The position numbers were made by a program, and so were the translations under genes. The notes beneath the pieces were generated by a model. That model ran no database searches, was not told the DNA's origin, and was given only the letters and a program-made list of their open reading frames with translations. A stretch of DNA of 64,000 nucleotides from VRUE01 sp963697695 (GTDB lineage: Bacteria > Actinomycetota > Thermoleophilia > Solirubrobacterales > 70-9): contig OY969094.1 in NCBI GenBank assembly GCA_963697695.1, positions 2,480,001 through 2,544,000 on the forward strand, given 5' to 3'. Positions 50,196 through 58,106 of the stretch are shown here, piece by piece; within the stretch, counting starts at the first letter, position 1, and each line of letters begins with the position of its first letter.

Positions 50196-50951
50196 CTAGT
50201 CGTAGGTCTTGATCATGCGGATGTTGAGCAGCAGCATGACCACGCCCAGGGCGCCGACGACGGCGAAGCCGGGGAGGACGGTTCCCCAGTCGAGATCGGT
50301 GAGGATCAGCGAGCGGAGGGCCTCCATCAGGTAGGTGACCGGGTTCAGGGTGGCGGCGATCTCCATCGGCTTGGTCAGCATCTCGCGGGGGACGAAGTTG
50401 GGGGTGAGGAAGAGCAGCGGGAAGAAGATCAGTCCGCCGGAGTTGGTTGCCGCGGCGCTACGGGTCTTGAGGGCGATCAGCTGCATGAAGCCGGCGTAGA
50501 CGACTCCCCAGAGTGCACTGAGGGCGACGATGAGGAAGAAACCGGGAACGCCGCTCGCGATCGTGATGCCGAACGGCAGGGCGATGAGGACGATGATCGA
50601 GGAGAGGACGATGCCCTTGGCCGCCTCGGCGACGAGCCTGCCGAGCACCATCGAGTAGCGCGGGATCGGCATCGCCCGCAGCTTGTCGAAGTAGCCGCCC
50701 TCGATTTCCTCGACCAGGAACAGCGCCGCCATGCCGAACGAAGCGGCCAGCAGCAGGGTGATCGGGAGCTGGAAGGCACCGTACCCCTGTCCCTTGAGGA
50801 AACCGGTCGAGTCCGAGGGGAAGATCTCGGCCGCCTGCCCGGTGTTGACGACGAGGAAGAAGATCGGGATGAACATCGTCATGAGGAGCGCGTCCGGTTG
50901 CCGGGCGGCCTCTCGCAGCGAACGCACTCCGAGCACCATCGTCGTCTTCAT
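50196..50951 (-). CDS. ABC-2 type transporter permease
   Basis: A 251-residue membrane protein with six helices, typical of the DrrB/ABC-2 family. Conserved pieces include SLREAARQPDALLMTMFIPIFF at the N-terminus, AASFGMAALFLVEEIEGGYFDKLRAMPIPRYSMVLGRLVAE in the middle and FPLLFLTPNFVPREMLTKPMEIAATLNPVTYLMEALRSLI near the end. Its ATG overlaps the stop of the ATPase gene (ATGA). Together they form an exporter for drugs, lipids or a surface component. The substrate cannot be told. Confidence 0.9.
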   Translation of the reverse strand: MKTTMVLGVRSLREAARQPDALLMTMFIPIFFLVVNTGQAAEIFPSDSTGFLKGQGYGAFQLPITLLLAASFGMAALFLVEEIEGGYFDKLRAMPIPRYSMVLGRLVAEAAKGIVLSSIIVLIALPFGITIASGVPGFFLIVALSALWGVVYAGFMQLIALKTRSAAATNSGGLIFFPLLFLTPNFVPREMLTKPMEIAATLNPVTYLMEALRSLILTDLDWGTVLPGFAVVGALGVVMLLLNIRMIKTYD

Positions 50952-51760
50952 GCCCCCACCTCCTGGACCTCGCCGGCGGCGCGGTCGCGGCTGCGCCCGG
51001 TCGCGTCGAGAAAGACGTCGTCGAGGGTGATCTCGGCCCCGTCGCGCCGCGCGCTCAGCTCCGTCTTCAGGTTCGCAGGCGTCCCCTCGCGCACGATCAC
51101 ACCGTCGTCGATGATCGCCAGGCGATCGCAGAGCTGATCTGCCTCCTCGAGGTACTGCGTCGTCAGGAAGACAGTGGTGCCGTGGCTGTTGATCCGGCGG
51201 ACCTCGTCCCAGACCGTGAGGCGGCTCGCCGGGTCGAGCCCGGTGGTCGGCTCGTCGAGGAAGAGGACCTCCGGCTCGTGGACGAGCGCCGCCGCCAGGT
51301 CGAGCCGGCGCTGCATGCCGCCGGAGTAGCCTTTCGTCACCCGGTCCGCCGCCTCCTCGAGTTCGACCAGCTCGAGCAGCTCCTGCGCTCGCGCCGCGGC
51401 CTGTGGCTTCTCGAGCCCGAACAACCGCCCGTGCAGGGTCAGCAGCTCGCGCCCGGTCTGGCGTGGGTCGAGGCCGGCCTCCTGGAGGGCGACGCCGATG
51501 CGCTGCCGGACGGCATCTGGGTCGCTGACCACGTCGATCCCGGCAACTTCCGCCTTGCCGTCTGTGATCGAGAGGAGCGTCGTCAGCATGCGCACGGTCG
51601 TCGACTTGCCCGCTCCGTTGGGGCCGAGGAAGCCGAAGATCTCGCCGGTCCGGATCTCGAGGTCGACGCCGCGGACGGCCTCCACCGTGTCGTCCTTGCC
51701 GTCGTAGTGCTTGACGAGCCCCTCGGCTCGCACTGCCGTCTCGTTTCGTTGCGTCGTCAT
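50948..51760 (-). CDS. ABC transporter ATP-binding protein
   Basis: A 270-residue DrrA-like ATPase. Walker A is FLGPNGAGKSTTVRM, the Q-loop is near VALQEAGLDPRQTGRELL, the signature is GYSGGMQRRLDLAAAL and Walker B is LFLDEPTTGLDP, with the H-loop in TTVFLTTQYLEEADQL. It powers the permease encoded downstream. The two-gene unit is usual for daunorubicin-type exporters, but it does not prove drug export. Divergence from a DedA gene is not present; both are on the reverse strand with 20 bases between. Confidence 0.94.
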   Translation of the reverse strand: MTTQRNETAVRAEGLVKHYDGKDDTVEAVRGVDLEIRTGEIFGFLGPNGAGKSTTVRMLTTLLSITDGKAEVAGIDVVSDPDAVRQRIGVALQEAGLDPRQTGRELLTLHGRLFGLEKPQAAARAQELLELVELEEAADRVTKGYSGGMQRRLDLAAALVHEPEVLFLDEPTTGLDPASRLTVWDEVRRINSHGTTVFLTTQYLEEADQLCDRLAIIDDGVIVREGTPANLKTELSARRDGAEITLDDVFLDATGRSRDRAAGEVQEVGA

Positions 51761-51780
51761 CGGCGGCGGAATCTAGCGAT

Positions 51781-52389
51781 CTAGGAGAGGCGGGTCCGGC
51801 GCAGCAGCTCCGCCCCGCCGGCGGCGAGCGCGGCGACGAGGCCGGCGGCGAGCATCGGCTTCCAGAGGCTCTCCTCGAAGGCGGATCCACCGAAGAAGCC
51901 GAGCAGGGTCATGTAGGTGGCCCAGAGGGCGGCGGCGAGTGCGTCGATCGCCAAGAACCCGCGCCACGGCATTCCCAGCGCGCCGGCCGAGAAGGTGGTC
52001 GCGGTACGGCCGCCGGGGACGAAGCGGGCGACGACGATGATCGTGCCGCCGCGTTCCTGGAGCTGGCGGCGTGCCCACGCGATCCGCTCGCGAGCCTTCT
52101 CGGAGGAGAAGAAGCGTCGCTCTGCACGGCGTCCCAGCGATGCTCCAAGCCCGTAGGACGCATTGTCGCCGAGGCAGCCGCCGGCGGTCCCAGCGAGGAC
52201 GACCAAGACAGGGTTGAGGTCCCCGTTCGCGGCGAGCACCCCGGCGGTGATCACCACCGCCTCGCTGGGCGCCACCGGCAGCAGCGAGTCGAAGGCGACG
52301 GCGGCGACGATCGCGGGATATGTCCAGACCTCCCCACTGACTGCGTTCTCCAGCCATTCGAAAGCGCCGATCGCCAGTGGCAGGTCCAT
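51781..52389 (-). CDS. DedA-family membrane protein
   Basis: A 202-residue protein of the DedA (SNARE-associated) family, thought to move lipids across the membrane. The fingerprint is present: PVAPSEAVVITAGVLAANG near residues 38-56, AGTAGGCLGDNASYGLGASLGRR near 67-89 and RFVPGGRTATTFSAGALGMPWRGFLAIDALAAALWA near 126-161. Four to five helices are expected. Such proteins often need an acidic pair and two Arg residues, which appear here (VARFVPGGR). The gene precedes the ABC transporter genes on the same strand. Confidence 0.88.
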   Translation of the reverse strand: MDLPLAIGAFEWLENAVSGEVWTYPAIVAAVAFDSLLPVAPSEAVVITAGVLAANGDLNPVLVVLAGTAGGCLGDNASYGLGASLGRRAERRFFSSEKARERIAWARRQLQERGGTIIVVARFVPGGRTATTFSAGALGMPWRGFLAIDALAAALWATYMTLLGFFGGSAFEESLWKPMLAAGLVAALAAGGAELLRRTRLS

Positions 52390-52451
52390 CTGGACTCTCT
52401 ACCCGGGTGCTCCTTGGAGCGACCAGACGGCGGTGCCGGGCCTATCCCTCG

Positions 52452-53672
52452 CTACTGACGCGAGGTCCCGACCGGGCCGGTGGGGGCGAGCCCGCCGTAC
52501 ATCCGCGCCAGGGCCAGGAGGCCGATCAGGCCGACGAGGGCCGAGAGGCCGCCGGCGTAGGCGATCGTGCCGCGGGCGCCGATCGCCGCGACGAGCAGGC
52601 CGCCCGCCGCGAAGGCGCCCAGCTCCGCCGTGTTGCGGATGCCGTTGTAAGCAGCGAAGGCACGCCCGTGCAGGTGATCGGGGACGCGGAGGTGGATGAG
52701 GCTGCGGAACATCACGTTCTTCAGCCCGTGGCCAAGGCCGCCGAGGAACGAGCAGGCGAGGTAGAAGGTAAAGCTGAGCCAGAGCGCCGGCAGGGCGAGC
52801 CCGATCCCCTGGATCGTCGCCGCGGCGAGCCCGGTGGCGGCGACGGCCACTGGTACGACCCGGGGCGAGAGGACCATCGCCCCGAGCGCCATGCCGAAGG
52901 TCCAGAGCGAGAGCATCGCGCCGTAGGAGACGTCGCCCCTGCCGAGCACGTCCTCGACGAAGAAGAGCTCGGCGACCCAGACTGCCGACATGAAGAGGAG
53001 CGAGCCGAAGGCGACGGTCATTACCAGTGAGAGCAGCCGGTCGCCGAAGAGGAAGGCGATCCCGTCGCGGGCGCGCGGTGCCCGTTCCGTCTCGTCCAGC
53101 TCCGCCGGCGGGCGCCGGATGCGCAGGCTGAGGGCTGCCAGCGCGACGAAGGCGAAGGTGGTCGCGTCGACGAGCATCGCCAGCTCCAGTCCGCCGGCGG
53201 CGAAGAGGAGGCCACCGAGCAGCGGCCCGATCCCGAAGCCGAGGTAGCGAGCCGTCTCGATGTGTCCGTTCGCCTCCTGTATCCGGGTTTCCCCGGCGAG
53301 CGGCGGTACGAGCGAAAACTCCGCCGGCTGCGAGGTCGCGAAGACGACCCCCAGCACTGCGGTGAGGACCAGCACGGGGGCGAGGGCGTCGGAGAAGGCG
53401 ACTGCGGCCGCCGCGGCGACACCTACCGCCGAAACCGCCGCAAGCAGGCGCGTCGCCTCCAGCCGGTCGACCAGTAGCCCGACGTGGCCGGCGACGAGCA
53501 CCGACGGTCCGAAGAGGCAGACCCATAGGGCGGCGACCGCGAACCCCGAGTCGGTCATCTCCTTTACGTGCAGGCCCAGCGCCACAATCGCCACCCAATC
53601 GCCGAGCGCCGACAGCCCGACCGACGCCGCGACCAGGCGGAAGTCCCGGTCTTGGAAGAGGCTCTCCTTCAT
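52452..53672 (-). CDS. MFS transporter
   Basis: A 406-residue major facilitator protein with about 12 helices. The early loop VDRLEATRLLAAVSAVGVA follows the first helices, and the middle loop has RRPPAELDETERAPRARDG. Its pattern is close to MFS_3-type efflux proteins, often annotated as enterobactin or macrolide exporters. The second half begins MSAVWVAELFFVEDVLG. The substrate is unknown. It is transcribed alone or with the DedA gene, 62 bases away on the same strand. Confidence 0.87.
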   Translation of the reverse strand: MKESLFQDRDFRLVAASVGLSALGDWVAIVALGLHVKEMTDSGFAVAALWVCLFGPSVLVAGHVGLLVDRLEATRLLAAVSAVGVAAAAAVAFSDALAPVLVLTAVLGVVFATSQPAEFSLVPPLAGETRIQEANGHIETARYLGFGIGPLLGGLLFAAGGLELAMLVDATTFAFVALAALSLRIRRPPAELDETERAPRARDGIAFLFGDRLLSLVMTVAFGSLLFMSAVWVAELFFVEDVLGRGDVSYGAMLSLWTFGMALGAMVLSPRVVPVAVAATGLAAATIQGIGLALPALWLSFTFYLACSFLGGLGHGLKNVMFRSLIHLRVPDHLHGRAFAAYNGIRNTAELGAFAAGGLLVAAIGARGTIAYAGGLSALVGLIGLLALARMYGGLAPTGPVGTSRQ

Positions 53673-53835
53673 GCGGTCACCTTAAGGCGAAGAGCTCTTC
53701 GTGCCCGGGACGAGGTGTCCTTGCCGTTGCAGGTGCTATCGGGCGCGGGTCGGTTCGGGTTCTCTCGCGCCTTTGGGGGTCGCTACCGGCGCCATTCGAA
53801 TGCTTCCCTTGCTTGAACTCTCTCTGGTCCCGTTT

Positions 53836-53867
53836 GATGCGGACCGCGCACCTGCGCGGTCCGCATC
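53836..53867. terminator. 15-bp perfect hairpin downstream of the AT-rich gene
   Basis: GATGCGGACCGCGCA (53836-53850) is the exact reverse complement of 53853-53867, with two bases between. It lies 57 bases after the stop of the reverse-strand gene at 53925 and 163 bases upstream of the MFS gene start. Only TTT follows in the forward direction and no T-run in the reverse, so it is an atypical terminator or an RNA-stability stem. Confidence 0.55.
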
Positions 53868-53924
53868 TTTGGGGCTCATACGACTAGGTGTGATTGGCGC
53901 TTCTTACTTCTTCGTGCTTTGGAG

Positions 53925-54620
53925 TTAAATTAAGGCATTGAATGATTTGCCTATATTTGCGCCGGTTAGAGTGACTTCCGCCTTGCTGTGGGTTTCTGCT
54001 GTGTTCAGACCATATTTCAGCACATCCGTGGGGAATAACGCAGGGGGTGCCGGGCCTATGTACTGCGGTGTAGCTGCTGTTTTGCAGTCCTGCTGCGTCG
54101 TACCCGCTGCGTTTTCACACTGGAACACAAGCGAGCCCGTAATAGTCGGTAACGGAGGCAACGCGCATGTTTCTTCGTTGAAGTGGTAAGTGGTGAAGGG
54201 TTTGCCTGCTTCTAAAGGCTTAGCTAACAGGTAAATTTTACCGCTGTGTAAGATCGGTAAAAGAATAGCTTTCACTAATAAAATTTCAGGTTTGCAGCCA
54301 GGGTTTTTAATCCCTTTGACTTTAGTTTCACAATTTAAGAAGAAAAATGAAATGTGAGCTTTCGGAGGGTCACTGTTATAGATTAAGCCGGTCTCGACAT
54401 CTAGCGCTGTACAGTGAAATACTAGGTTGTCCGCTGGAGCTAAGAGTAATACTGTCTGCCCAGGCTTTAGCTGAGCGGTAAAGGTTTCGTGGGCTTTGAT
54501 TTCCGCCCCATTGATGTCCCAGGTGACTGCCTGGGCACTAACGGCCGTGAAGGTCATGAGACCCATGGCGGCCAAGAGCGCCAAACCGAGGGTCTTCAAG
54601 CCCCGTTTTATGCTTCTCAT
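53925..54620 (-). CDS. AT-rich secreted protein, Thermoleophilia-type family A
   Basis: A 231-residue exported protein. The signal is LKTLGLALLAAMGLMTFTAVSAQA; the mature part begins VTWDINGAEIKAHETF. This start and its overall size match the protein at 49500-50120, so it belongs to the same family. Six Cys in the mature part may form disulfides (FHCTAL, LNCETK, PGCKPE, EETCAL, FQCENA, QDCKTA). The base composition is clearly lower in GC than the flanks, with many AAA, TTT and ATT codons. This is a sign of recent transfer or of relaxed codon use in exported proteins. The function is unknown. Confidence 0.7.
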   Translation of the reverse strand: MRSIKRGLKTLGLALLAAMGLMTFTAVSAQAVTWDINGAEIKAHETFTAQLKPGQTVLLLAPADNLVFHCTALDVETGLIYNSDPPKAHISFFFLNCETKVKGIKNPGCKPEILLVKAILLPILHSGKIYLLAKPLEAGKPFTTYHFNEETCALPPLPTITGSLVFQCENAAGTTQQDCKTAATPQYIGPAPPALFPTDVLKYGLNTAETHSKAEVTLTGANIGKSFNALI

Positions 54621-54821
54621 TTCTGCTTCCTCTCTTCGAGTTACGGTTCAAATCGCGGAATGCTCCTCCCGCGACTGAGAGGGTCTCGCTTAGCAACAGA
54701 GAGGTCAACTTCTGGCCGAATGGGTTTTCCATTCTGGCTTCGAGAGGCTCGGCGCTAACCGCGCCTTGGGACAGGCCGAGTAGGCCCTTCTTCCGGGAAC
54801 TATGGGTTGTGGCGCCTCCTG

Positions 54822-56696
54822 CTATTTGCTCGCCGTCAGGGTCGCGCTCGTGTAGGTGGTGCCTTCCGAGGTCGCCGCGGTGATCGTATTGGAGAAGCTG
54901 CCGCTCGCCGGCGCCGTGTAGGTGAACTGGGACGCCGTTTCGGCCGGTCCAGAGCTGTTGATGGGGAGGGGAGTACCGCTGATCGTGCCGCCATTGGCGG
55001 TGATTTTCACCGCGCGGCCGCTGCCGACCGAGTTGATCGTGTTGCCATAGGTGTCGGTGACGAGGACGTTTGCTTTGATCGTGCCGCCGTTGCCGAGCGT
55101 CGTGACCGAGCAGGTGAAGAGGCAGGTCGAGCCAAGGCCACCGGCGCTTGGTGTGACGTTGGCGAAGGCTAGCCTGGAGGCTGAAGCGGTGTTGACGGTT
55201 ACCGCCAGGGGCGTGGTGTTTGCGATCGTGCCGTCGCTCACCGTGACACTGGTCGCGCCGCTGCGGTAGAGCCTCATCACTCCGTTTTTCGAGGAGGAGA
55301 CGCTGGCGACGCCGGAGCTGAAGTTGATGGCAGTCGCTGTCCCGAAGGCGATCGCGGTGCCGGTGCTGTTGACGACCGTCGGCGGGGTTCCGTTGGGGCT
55401 CGCCACCGTCCCCGTGAAGGTGAGATTGCGCGAGCCGGTGTAGGAGGTCGCGGTGTTGCCGTAGACATCGAGAGCGGTCGTGGTCAGGTTGCCCGTGTTG
55501 CCGGCGGTAGGTGTCGCCGCCGAGGTGGCGAGCGTGAATCGGCTCGCCGCGTCGGCTGTGACCGCGACCGAGACGGCCGAGCTGGTCAGCGAGCCGTCGC
55601 TCACTTTGAGGCTGTTCGAGCCGCTTTTGTAAAGGGTCATCACCCCGTTGGCGGTGCCACTGACGCTCGCCACACCGGCCGCGAACTCGATCGGCGTTGC
55701 GCTGCCGAAGGGCACTGCCGTGCCCGAGCTGTTGCTGACCGTGGGGGTATTGCCGCCGCCGCTCGCCACCGCCCCCGTGAAGGTGAGGTTGCGCGAGCCC
55801 GTGTAGGAGGTGGCGGCGTTGCCGTAGGTGTCCGAGGCGGTGATCGTCAGGTTGTTGGTCGCTCCGGCGGTCTGACTCGTCGCGGTGACGCCCAGCGAGA
55901 TTTTCGAGGTGGTCGCCGGGGAGACGGTCAGGTTGAGGTCCGGGGAACTGGAGATCGAGCCCTCGCTCGCATCGACCGTGGTCGCGCCGCTGCGGTAGAG
56001 CCGCATCACGCCGTTTCTCGAGGAGGTGACGGTGGCGACCCCGGCGGTGAAGTTGATTGCGGTCGCCGAGCCGAAGGCGATCGCGGTGCCGGAGCTGTTG
56101 ACGACCGTGGCATTCGTCCCACTGGGACTGGCGGACGCACCGGTGAAGACGAGGCTGTGGGAGCCGGTGTAGGTGGTGACTGTCGCGTCGTTGGCGTCCT
56201 GCGCCGTGATCGTCAGGTTGTTGGTGGCACCGGCGGTGGGAGTGGCGGACGCCGATTTGAGGTCGAAATGAGTTACCGGGCCGACCGTGATTTTCGCCGT
56301 CACGGTCGAGCTGACGGTGCTCCAGGACCGCCACTTCGCTTTGACGATGTAGCTGTGCGTGCCGATTCCGACGTCTTTGTCGATGCAGGTCGTCACCTGG
56401 GCGGGCGAGTCGATGCTAGGGCAGGTTCCGCCTGGCTCTTCCCCGTCTCGCGTGACGGAGTAGGTAACCGCACCCGTCCCCGGAGGGCTGACGGCAGCCC
56501 AGGTCAGCGAAACCGTGCCGCCTATCGCCGGCGTTGCCGCGGAGATCGTCGGCGTCGTCAGTTTCGAGATGCCCGCCGAGGTGCTGCCGGTGCCTGTGGT
56601 GGTGAAGTAGGCCAGGGCGCTGCCCGATGCCGTCACCAGGAGCAACGCGATGGCCAGTGCTGTGCTCCTCAGCCCGCCTGGCAGCAGCCGCTTCAT
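54822..56696 (-). CDS. Large secreted protein with tandem Ig-like repeats and SipW-like signal
   Basis: A 624-residue exported protein. The signal TALAIALLLVTASGSALAYFTTTGTGSTSAG has the pattern (hydrophobic core, then AYFTxxGTG) seen in proteins cut by SipW-like peptidases. A fibronectin-like domain (about 45-140) is followed by three Ig-like units of about 120 residues, with repeating TAGATNNLTI, YTGSRNLTFTG, SGTAIAFGSATAINF and SSRNGVMRLYRSGATSV blocks. The last 95 residues form a different domain (after TASASRLAFANVTPS). It is the third gene of a surface-protein operon, with its start overlapping the previous stop. Confidence 0.75.
   Translation of the reverse strand: MKRLLPGGLRSTALAIALLLVTASGSALAYFTTTGTGSTSAGISKLTTPTISAATPAIGGTVSLTWAAVSPPGTGAVTYSVTRDGEEPGGTCPSIDSPAQVTTCIDKDVGIGTHSYIVKAKWRSWSTVSSTVTAKITVGPVTHFDLKSASATPTAGATNNLTITAQDANDATVTTYTGSHSLVFTGASASPSGTNATVVNSSGTAIAFGSATAINFTAGVATVTSSRNGVMRLYRSGATTVDASEGSISSSPDLNLTVSPATTSKISLGVTATSQTAGATNNLTITASDTYGNAATSYTGSRNLTFTGAVASGGGNTPTVSNSSGTAVPFGSATPIEFAAGVASVSGTANGVMTLYKSGSNSLKVSDGSLTSSAVSVAVTADAASRFTLATSAATPTAGNTGNLTTTALDVYGNTATSYTGSRNLTFTGTVASPNGTPPTVVNSTGTAIAFGTATAINFSSGVASVSSSKNGVMRLYRSGATSVTVSDGTIANTTPLAVTVNTASASRLAFANVTPSAGGLGSTCLFTCSVTTLGNGGTIKANVLVTDTYGNTINSVGSGRAVKITANGGTISGTPLPINSSGPAETASQFTYTAPASGSFSNTITAATSEGTTYTSATLTASK
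55190..56270 (-). repeat. Three ~360-bp tandem coding repeats
   Basis: The same coding block recurs at a 360-bp period: the segment near 55261 is repeated near 55621 and 55981. The outer two copies are nearly identical over the RNGVMRLYRSGAT-coding part, and the middle one is more changed (ANGVMTLYKSGSN). This suggests stepwise duplication and later exchange between copies. The repeats encode the Ig-like units of the protein at 54822-56696. Confidence 0.65.
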
Positions 56697-57462
56697 CCGT
56701 GTGCCTTGCCGGAGAAAGCGAGCGGGAACTGAGCGTTTTGGCAGGCGTCCTGGTTGACCGGGAGGTTGCGCAGCTGGATCGCCGGCGCCGAGATCCCCGC
56801 GGCCGGCAGGGTTGCCGAACCGCCGGCGGGAACGCGTAGCGGCGCCTTTTTCGAGAGGCTCGCGGGCATGAAGAGGAGGTTCTCGCCGCGGCTGCAGCCC
56901 GGCGGATCGGCGGTCGCGGCTACCTGTAGGCCGGTGACGAGGATCGGCACTGGGTTGGGGTTGTCGATCCTCACCGGAAGGGCCACCGCCGGCGCACCGG
57001 GGTAGAGCGCGTCGATCCCCGACAGCTGCGGCACGATCGCGAAGTCCTTCGGCTCGAGGATTCGCCAGCGGAAGCGCGCTGCTCCGCTGCGTCGCCCCTG
57101 CGATCGAGCGCACGCACCGCGAAGGAGTGCTTGCCCGGAGTCAGCTTGGCGATGACGATCGGGGGGTGGCAGGCGCCCCAGTCGCGGTCATCGAGGCGAC
57201 AGCGGAAGCTGCGGCCACGCCTGCCGGCGCCGAAGTCGAATCTGGCGCTGGTCGAGACCGCGATCTTGTCGGGGTGCTGGGAAATGACTGGCCGCCAACG
57301 CTGCGCCGGCCGGGGCGCTCCCCCGTCACTGCCCTTATGGGCGCCGGGCGGCGCAGCCGCATAGGCGATGGCGGCGAGACCTATGACCGCGGCGATCGCC
57401 AGCAGCGCGCCGGGCAGGGTCGCCCAGCGGATGCTCAGCTCTTTACCGCCATTGCCTCTCAC
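56693..57462 (-). pseudogene. Secreted protein interrupted by a single frameshift
   Basis: Two overlapping frames make one sensible protein of about 255 residues. The first frame (start GTG at 57462) gives a membrane signal (LPGALLAIAAVIGLAAIAYAA) and an HYR-like domain up to FAVRALDRRGDAAE. The second, in another frame, continues ARFRWRILEPKDFAIVPQLSG to a normal end with VNQDACQNAQFPLAFSGKAHG. The join near 57079-57084 needs one additional base. The stop overlaps the next gene's ATG. A real mutation, a sequencing error or programmed frameshifting are possible. The NQDACQ end motif is shared with the gene at 57480. Confidence 0.65.
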
Positions 57463-57479
57463 TGCTCACTGGAGGTGGA

Positions 57480-57950
57480 TTAGTTATTCGCCAGTTTCAG
57501 CGTTAGTGTGGCGCCCTGGCAGGCGTCCTGGTTGACCCCGGTTTCGTTCATCGTCAGGGTTCCGTTCTGCGTCACGCTCTGGCCGTTGCCGGCCCCGAAG
57601 ACTTTGTTGACAGCCACCGCGGGCATCGTGAAGTCGGGGTTGCCACCGCTGATCGTCGTGCTGCAGGCCGAGTGGCCGGAGTCGACGGAGATGCTCGAAA
57701 GAGTGATGGTGCCGACCCGCTGCGAGCCCGAAGACGGGTTATCGACGGTGAAGGTCACCGGCGAAGAGGAGCCCGGATAGAGGCTGGAGGAGATCGTCGC
57801 GTGAAGCGTCACCGGCGAGCTCGAGCCGACCGCAGCGGTTCCTGTGCCGGTGCCGCTCGACGTGAAGTAGGCGATGGCAGCCCCCGCGGCCGCCAGCGCG
57901 ACCGTGCAGCCAAGCCCTGCCAGTAGTTGCTTCCTGCTGATCCAGCCCAT
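57480..57950 (-). CDS. Small surface protein with SipW-like signal
   Basis: A 156-residue exported protein, the first gene of a three-gene operon. The signal LLAGLGCTVALAAAGAAIAYFTSSGTGTG has the AYFTxxGTG end like that of the large protein at 54822-56696. The mature part is a single beta-sandwich-like domain with SSSLYPGSSSPVTFTVDNPSSGSQRVGTITL. It ends GVNQDACQGATLTLKLANN, a motif shared with the frameshifted gene next to it. It resembles TasA/camelysin-type exported proteins that build fibres or cover the wall. No signal peptidase gene is nearby. Confidence 0.65.
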   Translation of the reverse strand: MGWISRKQLLAGLGCTVALAAAGAAIAYFTSSGTGTGTAAVGSSSPVTLHATISSSLYPGSSSPVTFTVDNPSSGSQRVGTITLSSISVDSGHSACSTTISGGNPDFTMPAVAVNKVFGAGNGQSVTQNGTLTMNETGVNQDACQGATLTLKLANN

Positions 57951-58106
57951 CTTGATTCCCCCTTTTTGCTTGATGAAAAGACGGAATTGGGCTCCGCCGG
58001 CTCAGGGGCATCGGCTATCCGTCCAAAGAGCTTTAGTTCTGGAACGGCAGACAGTTTTGGTTGTTGCAATCCATTCCGTACAACGGCATCGCCGCGCCGG
58101 CAGAGG

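Noticed and set aside
53701..53928. 75-codon forward frame between the MFS and AT-rich genes
   Set aside because: It crosses the perfect 15-bp hairpin and has a mixed, Cys/Arg-rich start with no family likeness.
58033..58089. 18-residue Cys-containing reading frame (MPLYGMDCNNQNC...) on the reverse strand after the flavoprotein gene
   Set aside because: No ribosome-binding site is present and nothing around it suggests a peptide gene. The Cys content is probably chance.
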